DNA of 64,000 bases, taken from positions 65,001-129,000 of the forward strand of contig BSDZ01000027.1 in assembly GCA_030268105.1 (NCBI GenBank), given 5' to 3'. The translations under genes and the position numbers were made by a program. Origin of the DNA: Volvox africanus (taxonomy: Eukaryota > Chlorophyta > Chlorophyceae > Chlamydomonadales > Volvocaceae). Position 1 is the stretch's first letter. Each line of letters opens with the position of its first letter. Under the pieces are notes generated by a model that saw nothing but the letters and a program-made list of their open reading frames with translations, did not search any database and was not told where the DNA came from. Positions 34,846 to 45,046 of this stretch are shown piece by piece.

Positions 34846-36324
34846 TTTACAAGCTATGTGGCGGGACCCGGTAAAAGAATCCCGATTGGGCGCTCCCGAT
34901 TTCCGATTTTGCGAGATATAGTATTATGTAATTGGTTAGTTCCGAACGATTCAAATTGCAAGCTGTAAGCTTCAACAGTTGGATGTGGGATTTGTGTCAC
35001 TATCAACCCTTATTGGGAGATGTCCAGTCTGCGCCAGCCCAAGCTCAAGCACAAATCATGGAGATTAGTTGATGTTCAAAAGCGAAGCCTGCGGAGCGAC
35101 CTGCTCATGCGCCCATCTGTGCGCACCACTTCACGCACCAGCGGCGGCTACGGAGGCCAGCCCGCCATGCAGACATGGCGGAAGCGCTCTTGATAGTGGG
35201 ATAGAAGGATTTGATGCAGCGCTGTCTGTCTGACGTTTGGTATCCCTGGGGAGTTGTGTGGGAAGCGCACCGCGGGTGCGGTCATCGAGCACTGCTAATT
35301 TCGCTCTGCCCCATGTTGCTGGCACCAGCTGGCACGCGAGTCAGCGCACGTCCGCCGTCTGAACTCAACTCCGCTTCGACCTTGACATATCCATGATTTA
35401 GTATTATCACCACTAAATTTTATGGGCGATAGGAGATAGCGCGCGTCGTCCTCGCACGCCATATAAGGGACTGTCCAGAGTTCCAAAGCTAGAACTCTAT
35501 ACTCCTATTGATATATTGCGGCACCAGACCAAATCACCTTAATGAAATGCAGATTACATCTTGCCCACCCTTACTCTGCTTCAAGTGTTTCAGACCGTTG
35601 CGCTTTGCTGGAGGTATCTGGAGATATCGGCTCGTTGTTATTTGTCTCGACATGCCAAGTACCTTGCTCATTATTCTTCGCTATAAAATATATAATCTTG
35701 TGTTTAAACTCGACTTATTCCACCGACTTATTTACAGGCGAATTTACGACCTGTGGCCTTGAACAAGCGCCGATATCATTTCAAAGTCGAACAAAATTCC
35801 AGCGCAACGGGTAAAAATGCTCTCAAAACTCTATTAGCCTCACAAACTTTGTTCTCGAGAACTAAGATGTCACACTCGACATTATTCCGGTAAATCAACG
35901 AACTATCCGTTGACCGTTGTTCACGGAGATCAACCTTTGACATGTCATCTTGAGTTCACGGCACCACAAAATTTCATCTTCGCAGCGCGCAAGTTACAGT
36001 TCAGAGAAAAGAAAAAAATATATTTTAAGCATAGTTTGGAGCGTGCAGAAGATCGAGTCTTTAGGACTAGACCTTTTTGTTTTCTGACATCGCTGACACA
36101 TTACGAGAGTTCCTCCAACAGGGCAGTGCTCCACTATATTACAGATACCGTATCTTTACTAATATTTAGGAATTGATTGGGGGCACTTCCGCAAGCGGTG
36201 AACCTTAATTTCGTGCGGCCGGTAATCCGCAGCCGACACTTGCGTGGCGGCGTCCTTAATGTACTAGTTTTTTACGATAACTGCGCATTCTGAACGATGA
36301 ATATGATGTTCGATATCGATTTGG
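34846..36324. other. Mostly AT-rich intergenic region
   Basis: This interval probably holds the unseen 5' exon and promoter of msrA (minus strand). An ATG near 35180 on the minus strand begins an Arg/Ser-rich peptide (MSAWRAGLRSRRW) that looks like a transit peptide, but I found no donor with the right phase to join it. Nothing else was recognised. Confidence 0.3.
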
Positions 36325-36495
36325 ATGATGGGTGCCACTTTGGAGGCGCGGAAGGCGTGCAAGAAGGCGCTGGACTTCTTGGCTGTCAGCAGGTTCGCGA
36401 GGGCCGGGGACGTGTCGATGCTCATAGGCCACGTCTACCCGCAGCAGAGATTCAACCCTACCTGTTTTGGGTTTGCTTGCGGTGGAGGACCTTGA
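36325..36495 (+). CDS. Small open reading frame, possible 5' exon of the DUF506 gene
   Basis: A 56-codon frame starts ATGATGGGT and encodes an amphipathic, helix-like peptide (MMGATLEARKACKKALDFLA, then VSRFARAGDVSMLIGHVY). It is upstream of, and on the same strand as, the DUF506 gene, which lacks a visible start. No donor with good consensus and correct phase links them, so this is only a candidate. Confidence 0.25.
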   Translation: MMGATLEARKACKKALDFLAVSRFARAGDVSMLIGHVYPQQRFNPTCFGFACGGGP

Positions 36496-36667
36496 CCGAA
36501 AGGCTCGACCGACCTTTGTTGCCGATGTCATATGACAGTCGCTTCTTTTTGTTTGCTCCTCGGCCTTTTCATTAGTTAAGGCAACAGACCTTATTTAACT
36601 GAAGGAATAAAGACATTTAGTTTTACAAGTCATGATGTTTCACCAAACCTGTTGTTCGCCGCTTCAG

Positions 36668-39373
36668 GACACTCAGACGGCGGACGGAAGCCGTCTTGGA
36701 ACGAGTGCGGTTTTCGGTGTCTGGATGGATCCCCGCCTGAACCCGAAAATTTGCGCGCAGCCGCCGGCTTTCGCCCGCCGCAGCCACCGCAGTGCCACTC
36801 AAATGCTCGCGCCCAGTGTCCCATCTTCCGCGTCTGGGTCACTGCAACAGCGGGTCAGTATTATTGATATAAGAGCAATATCCAAATTATGTTCAGATTT
36901 ATCTTCAACGTTCCTCGTCACGGTGCGCTCATCAGTTGTTGGTGGACTCCTCGGGGCCCAATCGCACAAACCTACGCCAGGCCGTCTGGCACCTTAAACC
37001 TTTCCTCCCCTTCTCTGTGCAAATGTGTAGGTGATGGTAGCCCTGAGGGATATCGTCAGCCACTCCGCGGCACATCACATGGTCACTGTTCTCCGAAACT
37101 CGGGTTTCAACGTCCGAATGGTGGCCCCTGTGGGCGGCCGCTGCTGCTACAGCCATCACGACGGCGGTGGCTACGGCGCCGCGTCAGTGAGCCACCGCGG
37201 TCGCCGAATGGCCCGACCGGCCCCTCGCCGCGACCCGGCAGCGGCCGCCCCTGGCTTCAAGGCGAAACGCCGCCAAGCCAAACATCATTGGACGATCCGG
37301 GATCCTTACCTGCTTGTCCTTCCTTCCCCGGGGGCTCCTTGCTTCCTGGAGGACCGGGTGGACGGCAGAAGTGCGGACGCGTCGACTGTTAACGCCCTCG
37401 CTACTGCTTGCATTGCTGCCCCCATCCGGCGGCGGACTACCTTTGGGGGCGCAGCTGGTCACGTCCGTCCTGATGTCGATGGCAGTGACGGAGGCGGAGG
37501 TGCGGTGGGACAGGATGATGACGAGGGTGGATCCGATATCTGGCGGCAGCAAGCCGTCGGCGGCAGTCCACGTCACCGGCGGCATCGCAGCGACCTGACC
37601 GCCACGCAGGTGCCGGCAGCGGACACTGAGCTATCCAGCAGCGTGACGCTCGGGATGTCAGTGGCTGCCGCAGCTGCCCCCCACCATCCCGAGGAGCTGG
37701 TGGAACCATTCGTGGTGGAGCCGGGGCTCCGAGACCTCTTTCGTCTTGGCGTGTCCACGCCCCAGTACGACAATGTGGTCTCCCGGCTGCCTGAGGTGGG
37801 TTGTCCACACGATGTTTTGTCTGGGGCCGTTTATAACTGTTGTGCCGTTTGCGTCATGTGCAGCACCAGTGCGACACCATGGCTGTCTGAAGGTACCATA
37901 CCTGGCATTACGTGGCTGGTTATTTTAGCTAGCACGCGTGCCTGCAGCCCTGCGTGCGGATGTGCGAGTTATCTCCACATCACCTCCGTCGAACCTCTCG
38001 CATTCCGGTGGCCCCTCGACTTGTCCAGGTGTGGGTTGGCCCTCGCGCTGCGCTGATGGAGCTGGCAGACATCATGTGTCTGGTCATGGAGGTCCACTTC
38101 AGGTCCGGAGTGCGGAGGAATGGAGATTGCCGGGATGCGGGAGGGGGGAACGGGAGGGGGTTGTCAAGCAACAGAGAGGGGCCCCTCTCTGTTGCTCGAG
38201 GGGACTGAGTATTCGCCATTGGGGCCGTCATCATCGTTAGGCCAGTCTCGAGTGGCTGGGAGGGGTTCGTATATCTAAGAACGGGGCGGAAGGTATGAGG
38301 CGGCCATCATCATGCGCTATCAGGTGTTCGATCCCGCTGACATAGACTTTGGTTGATATGCTCACGCTGTACGTACGGGAAATATGTGCTTGATCTTTTA
38401 TCACACCCCGCGGAGTATTTTGACGGGCTGGAAAGTACTCCCCCCGTTGTTCCTCGATCGGCCTCGATGTAGCATTTCCCCTTTTCCCTCTTCCTCTCTC
38501 AGGAGCCAAGGTTTGGACGTGCCTCCCTGGAGGAGGCGAGACGCAGTGATGTCCCGCTGGGACCCAAACAACCAGCGAGAGGTGGAGCATCAGCAGCTTC
38601 AAAAGCGGCGATGGAAGCAACACCACCACCATGACGACCAAGACGACCACGACAACCACGACGACCGCGACGGCAATCATCGCAGTACTCAAGACAGCGG
38701 CGTTGCAGAGCAGCGGCGGGAGGAGGAGCAGGAGGAGCAGGTCTACATGGGGGGCTGCAAAGGCCCTTGCTCAACGAGGACGCCCTTGTATCGGAGCGCC
38801 GTCACGGAAGGTCTTGGGCTGTCACCCGAAGGACTGTCGCCGCAGCCTCGTCAATCTTCGGGGGGGTTCGTTGCTGCGACAGCTGCCTACGCTCCCTATC
38901 CCTGGCGTAGTAGCACTGGCAGCGGCGTTAGCAGAGGCACCCTCAGTAGCGCGGGCATGGAGGAGGCCGAAGAGGAGATGCTGCTGCTGGGGAGGGAAGG
39001 CGCTTCTCCGCAATGCGTGCTATTGCTGCCGGGAGGCCGCAGCAACGGCCACACCGAGCCTCTGGTCACAACGCGCACTGCTGCTACTGCTGCTGCTGCA
39101 CGACCCGCGGCTGTGGCGGACAAAGCCCTGATGGCTCGACGACCGTCCGGCGACGAAGCAGTGCCCAGACGGCCCGAGCCTGTGCGGAAGCTAGGGGGCC
39201 CCTGGGGCCTGGCTGAACGAGCGCAGCAGCTTACGAAAGGTCAGGGTCACGGAAAAGCTGGTTTCGGAGCACCGCAGGATAAGGAACAAATTGTGGACCG
39301 GCGCCAGCACGCGTCTGGCATCACCGCGGCGGCGGCACCCGCCACTGTATACGGGTTTCACATCGTCCACTAA
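36668..39373 (+). CDS. DUF506 family protein (PDDEXK-like nuclease fold), 5' end unresolved
   Basis: Exons 36668-36853, 37031-37795, 38029-38102 and 38503-39373 join in consistent phase (about 631 residues, without a start codon). The decisive region crosses three exons: FVVEPGLRDLFRLGVSTPQY, DNVVSRLPE/VWVGPRAALMEL and MEVHFR/SQGLDVPPWRRRD followed by AVMSRW. It matches the DUF506 core of plants (FEIARPT…Y..LL…VP.VFVG…L…V….A.KSL.SQ.LH.PPWR….M..KW). An earlier LRDIVSHSAAHHMVTVLRNS/GFNVRM stretch fits the usual L…GY.A.ICK segment. The family is assigned a PD-(D/E)XK-like fold; the Arabidopsis member RXR1 restrains root-hair growth, and biochemical function is generally unknown. The C-terminal 230 residues are low complexity (His/Asp tract, Ala, Pro). 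An upstream exon with the initiator is required. Confidence 0.72.
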
Positions 39374-42300
39374 CACACCGCAGAGTTATTCGCTAAAAGA
39401 GAGATCCCCATCGCATTATAGTACCTGTCATCGTGGGTGAACCGCATTATCTGATCAAAGTTCTTTACATACATCGTACGCCATTCAGTACATCAGCTAG
39501 CGCTTCGAAGTGAACTACTTTCTCTGTGATACACCTCCCTAATCCCGCGGAAGCGGATATGCGGGGATGACACCGTGTTTTAGATGCGTGCGTGTGTGAC
39601 GCATGCAACATGCACCACTACCACTACCATCACTGGAGTCGTTCTCATAATGAAGGGGAGGTGAGTCATGCACACCATCATGTGCACCATCATGTGACAT
39701 GTGAGTGGCAATATAGCCGGGCGAGCCCCCCCGTGCAGATCACCGATGATTCACCAGCGCCGTGTATCTGCTGTTCTCGACCGACCCGCTAGAGACGCCT
39801 TCTAAATTATAGCTATCGAGGGCCGTGTTGTTGGTCGTCATCCGAGAGAGGCATAACTTCAAAGGTACAAATGTATTACCCGGAAGAAAGGGGGTGCAAT
39901 CCATTTAGGTATCACCATGGTATCAACATATACATTATGCATGATCATCATCGACATTATCCGTCATGACATCAGGATTTTGTTCATTTGTTCATTTACT
40001 AGATGGACTTGTCGCCAGGGTCGTTTGTGACCCGTTCTGTCTCGGCCGCGCGAGCAGGTCGCTGTACATACATGACCTGTTGGTCGGTCGGTTGGACTGT
40101 TTGTGTTGAGTATGAGTGATCTGGGCGATGATGATGATGATGGAGAATACACTACTTCTTTGCATTAGGTGACATGGCGGGTTGAATGCAAGGCGAGCGA
40201 TCAAACTCCTCTTGATACTGAACGGCACTATTTAGTCAACGTGACGGTCATCAATTCATGACTGTTGACAACCGCCTAGTTTTTGGCCAAATCGCTCCTC
40301 AAAGTCCCGCGTTCAGGAGGACGAAGGACGCAACAGAATGGAACCGATGCACCGATGTTTGAACTCTTTAGTCTTTTTTCTGTACCACGATTTGTTATTC
40401 GTTTCTTTTCTCCGCAATGATCGAGTTTGCTTAATTTCTTTTCCTGGCTGGTGGTTTTTATGTTGGGTCGGTTTCTGGTTTCCTTCGGACCTAGGGGTCC
40501 GTGCATGTGGTGTGGGTATTCGAGCGAAGCTTATCATATATCGCAAGTTCGTCACTTAAGTCACAAACCACGTGGTCATATGGGCAGTTTGGGCCTGCCT
40601 GTTGTATTGATGACCAGTGACCAGTTCCCATCCGTGATTTCATTGTTGCTCATATTTTGGAGACTGTTGGCGATGACTATTTCACCATCAACGCCTTGAT
40701 TAGCAGGTCACATCGCCGGGAGGTTGAATCACACGTGACCACGTAAAAAACATGTAACTAAAACCATCACAAATGCTTTGGAGCTAAACTGCGGCTCATT
40801 GCCAGTGTTTCTCCGTACATCTCAAGCCTTGCTGGACACCTGAGGGGAACTTGGTCGGTACGGCACGTATGTAGGACCAACAAAGGACAAGCTTATTTAC
40901 GGGTTTAAGACGTTGCCGAACAATTTTGTTAATAATGCAGCCACATAAAACAAATGACCATGTCAGGTATGAAACTTATGGAGCAAAGCTGGTGGCGCCG
41001 TGTGTCCATGTTGTGTGTATATGAGGTGTAAAGGTTATGGACCTGCCGGTGTATGTCTGGGCCCTATGTGTGCGTTTTTATACTTAATAATATGTATATG
41101 GGGAGTAGTAGTTATCTCACAGGTCAGGCAGTATACGAGAAATATACCGCCAAGAGTGAGACAGGCAGAGAGAGGGCGAAGGGGCAACATCGTCGTCGTT
41201 CCGCTCACAGTCCCCCCGAGCACAGTTTGCAGCACGCGCTAACTAAGTGAGGAACTGCTGAAATACTTTGGGCATGATGATTGCCTTAGCACGTGCGTGT
41301 AGCTCAGTGCTGAATTGATGTTTCCAAATGACCTCCCACGGTGATTTCAGACAACAAAGCTGGGCCGCTCAGCAGCCTGGCAGCAGCCCCATGGCAGTAG
41401 CGCCGATCGTCAGCATCGTCGATGATTGATGGCCGACGGTTTGGGGCAAATACGTGGGGGCGCTGCTGCTAGTACTGTATACAGGCTGCGGCATTATTGC
41501 TTGCGTAATTCACCTGCTCGTGATGCATGCGTGGACACAAGCAGGCTGCCGTGGCCTGTCATCGACCAGTAAAAGATACCTTCTCAGTACTGCGCCCTAC
41601 ATCCCGAAGCTGCCCGCTAGTAGCTCCTGCTGGCTGTAGCTTGGTGTCGGGACCTAAGCCTTACGATCGACCCGGCAGAGTGGCTTGGATGACTCCCACG
41701 CTGGCACAAAAGATATAATATGGTGGTTGTTTAAGCTTAAGAAGTCCAAACGCTTCTAGAGCCAAGTGACAAAGGTCACTTGCCTCATCATCGCTAAGAA
41801 ATCTGTTCGACTCTAGCACCGACTCTACAACCCGTCATTGGGCGGCAAACGCTATTAGTCTCAAACGATACAAATCAACCAACGCCAACGATAAAAGATA
41901 GAGATCTAATAATATTATTAAGATAATTACTAACGAACCGGCGAGCTCGTCTGCTTTGCCTCCCTTCCTCCGACAAATCAGTGCCGTTCTGACCCGTCGA
42001 CATAAATGGGCTCATTTAGCCAAAATCGCTACCCATAAACCGACCCGCGTACTGAGTCCCGTTCCGGCCTACCGCTCACAGATACGGTTTAATTATTCTA
42101 TTATACTAGTATATTTTAAATAAATATTTATATTGTGCACCTGCAAAATAGCACAAGCACTGGCACCTTTCATGTCCGGTAACGCCATTCGTCGTGACAG
42201 CCGGCCGCTTCATACAAACGCTCAAATAGATAGCATATTGGTAATATTGGGTGGTATTATTATAGCTTAGAAACTTTTGGATGTGAGTATTCAAACTTTA

Positions 42301-43344
42301 GGATCGACGAAACGACCAACCCCTGCCATGTACGTCAGGGGCAAGCCAACTTACGAATGAGGCGCTAAATTAGGACATGCTATCGACGGGCCAAAGACCC
42401 CATGACGATTAAAGAGCCGAGTGTAAAGTCGGTATTTTAATTACCAAAGAACTATATCGGTCTTCGTTACACATGTATGGCCTTGTTTTTGCGATATGAC
42501 ATAATAATCTTCGTTGTTCGGGCGTTCGTTGGAGGCTCGTCCTTCCCTTCCTTGCCCTAATATGCAATTCCTTAAACCCGGTATTAAATCCGGAATTTCA
42601 AGCGATATGGCATAGATCGAAAGTCCAGGTACCGTATGAATGCGTATGGACAGGTATGGACGTACCGCGCACATACAATCAAGGGAGCACACGACTACCA
42701 TCGCGAATCCACAGTCGCTATGGCAGACCGTCAGACCATATATAATACCAAGAAATATATAAGTTAGCTTGCCTGATATCTGTGCGTCCCCGTGCAATCA
42801 CTATTGACAGATTGGCTTCTTGTTGCCACCGCAACGCCTGACACACACACTGTGTGTGTGTGTCGCAGCCGCCGACAGCCGCTGCTGGCGGTAGGCAGCC
42901 ACCGCATGCACAACATGCTGAGTGTCGAATGCCGTTCTCATTAATCACAAGATTATTATTTTTTTACGTCCGCCTCCGTAACCTTCTCGGGATGTGGGGG
43001 AGAGTGGCAGAACTTCCCGGAGGGCCTCATCTGCGTGGAACACTGAGTACTGGTCGCGTGCGGCTGCACCCAAACCTCCGCATAGAGTCTCGAGCCATAA
43101 TGCTAACATATCGGACGGGTCTCGACAAAGCCATGTTCATTCCTTTTCCTTCGCTACGGAGTCCCTGACTTGAAGAAGAGTAGGACTAAGAGTGAGAAAA
43201 AGATATTTAGAGTATCTCAATAGATAGGATAGATAAGAAATGGCTTGAATGCCTCTGCCATCTCGCTGGAGGCATGTCAAGTTACTGGACGGTGCAAACA
43301 TTCGTGACCAGAGCGCGCGACCACGTCGATAAAGGCGCACTCTT
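39374..43344. other. About 4 kb without recognisable genes
   Basis: The left end is presumably the DUF506 3' UTR. Open frames are short and none has a known motif. Around 39600-39700 CAC/CAT-rich sequence gives His-rich frames. An (AC)n(TG)n inverted repeat lies at 42841-42863. I see no RNA genes or mobile-element protein motifs. Confidence 0.35.
42841..42863. repeat. Short perfect (AC)n(TG)n inverted repeat
   Basis: A run of AC dinucleotides is followed immediately by a run of TG dinucleotides of similar length, giving a self-complementary stretch of about 23 bases that can extrude as a hairpin. Confidence 0.8.
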
Positions 43345-44318
43345 CCCTGTGCCCTGTGGCCTGTGGCCTGTACCCTGTGCCCTGTGGCCTGTGCCCTGTG
43401 GCCTGTGCCCTGTGGCCTGTGCCCTGTGGCCTGAGCCCTGTGGCCTGTGCCCTGTGCCCTGTGGCCTGTGGCCTGTAGCCTGCGGCCTGTACCCTGTGCC
43501 CTGTGGCCTGAGCCCTGTGGCCTGTGGCCTGTGCCCTGTGGCCTGTAGCCTGCGGCCTGTGGCCTGTGGCCTGTAGCCTGTAGCCTGTGGCCTGTACCCT
43601 GTGCCCTGTGGCCCGTGGCCTGTGCCCTGTGGCCTGTGCCCTGTGGCCGGTGCCCTGTGGCCGGTGCCCTGTGGCCTGTGCCCTGTGGCCTGTGCCCTGT
43701 AGCCTGTGGCCTGTGCCCTGTGGCCTGTGGCCTGTGGCCTGTACCCTGTGGCCTGTGCCCTGTGGCCTGTGCCCTGTGCCCCGAGGACTGTGCCCTGTGG
43801 CCTGTGCCCTGTGGCCTGTGGCCTGAGCCCCGAGGACTGTGCCCTGTGGCCTGTGCCCTGTGGCCTGTGGCCTGTGCCCTGTGGCCTGTGGCCTGTGGCC
43901 TGTACCCTGTACCCTGTGGCCTGTACCCTGTGCCCTGTGGCCCGTGGCCTGTGCCCTGTGGCCTGTGCCCTGTGGCCTGTGCCCTGTGGCCTGTGGCCTG
44001 TGCCCTGTGGCCTGTGCCCTGTGGCCTGTGGCCTGTACCCTGTGGCCTGTGGCCTGTGCCCCGAGGCCTGTGCCCTGTGGCCTGTGCCCTGTGGCCTGTA
44101 CCCTGTGGCCTGTGGCCTGTGGCCTGTGCCCTGTGCCCTGTGCCCCGAGGCCTGTGCCCTGTGGCCTGTGCCCTGTGGCCTGTGTCCTGTAGCCTGTGGC
44201 CTGTGCCCTGTGCCCGGAGGCCTGTGCCTTGTGGCCTGTGGCCTGTGGCCTGTACCCTGTACCCTGTGGCCTGTACCCTGTGGCCTGTGCCCTGTGGCCT
44301 GTGTCCTGTGTCCTGGTG
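43345..44318. repeat. Tandem array of a 7-bp unit, CCTGTGN, about 139 copies
   Basis: The array spans about 974 bases with unique DNA at both ends. The unit is CCTGTGG or CCTGTGC, with minor forms CCTGTAC, CCTGTAG, CCTGAGC, CCTGCGG and CCCGAGG. Length is kept at 7 almost throughout, so substitutions dominate over indels. The reverse complement is (C/G)CACAGG. Because the unit rarely makes a stop codon, frames stay open across it on both strands (a Cys-Gly-Leu-Trp-Pro-Val heptad on plus, a Gly-His-Arg-Pro-Gln-Ala-Thr heptad on minus). They lack flanking coding sequence and I treat them as artefacts. Confidence 0.95.
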
Positions 44319-45046
44319 TGCACACCCTCACAAGTGATGGACATTACTAATCGTTGCTGCATGGAAGGAGGCAGACCCTGTACCAGAAGGGGCCAAAGTT
44401 AGAGGGTAAGTTTGCCCAATGATTGCGTGGTGACTGCATATGTATGGGGACCGCACTTTTGCAAGTTCTGTAAACGAGAACTTTAAAAAGAAAGTTTTGA
44501 CAGCGCGCTCCTGGCTACTGAAACACGGATTTCCTCTAAATACCCGTTCTTGTTGAAGTTTGAGCTGCACAGTGATGACCACCGTGACTAATGTCGTTCG
44601 TACCACACCCAGTCCGTACAGTCCGTACCGTTTTTACCGTCCGTCCCAATCCCTCAGGTAGACAGCCACGCAGGCCTTCTTGACCGATGCATTATCCTTT
44701 CTGCAGGGCAAGCGATTACAATGCACACCAGCTACACAAACACACAGCAATCAGCTTCAGCTTCCTGATGCCCCCGGCCCATTTCTAAACCAGCAATACA
44801 TGCGTTACACCATACATCGATCATCATACCGTTCAAGCCGTACACGCCCTGACTGCCTGCTTTCGCCGGGACCGTACGTAAACAAGTGCGTGCCTTACTC
44901 AGTAGGTTTATGCAGGTTGACCCGAATGCAATCCATCATGTGACGTCTATTCAGATCTATCGACAGCTCAGGAAGTGCTCTTAGATAGAGGCTGTGACCA
45001 CACCCCATTTACGTCATTTACCTCCCGCATCTGTGCATCGATGCAT
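44319..45046. other. Spacer between the heptamer array and the HAD-like gene
   Basis: It contains the probable 3' UTR of the HAD-like gene on the right and no recognisable gene elsewhere. Around 44600-44650 the sequence CCGTAC(C/A)GT recurs several times as short imperfect repeats. Confidence 0.35.
44716..44720 (-). promoter_or_regulatory. Putative poly(A) signal TGTAA of the HAD-like hydrolase gene
   Basis: TTACA on the plus strand reads TGTAA in the transcript, about 330 nt past the stop at 45047. It is assigned by position only. Confidence 0.35.

Noticed and set aside
39592..39792. His-rich small frame suggestive of a metal-binding peptide
   Set aside because: It arises from CAC/CAT/TAC simple sequence, with no conserved flanks.
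41295..41330. Second tRNA-like string (GTAGCTCAGTGCTG)
   Set aside because: No matching B box or acceptor-stem pairing nearby.
43277..44362. Long open frames on both strands (up to 361 codons) with heptapeptide repeats
   Set aside because: They coincide with the 7-bp tandem array, whose unit rarely forms stops; there is no non-repetitive coding sequence on either side.
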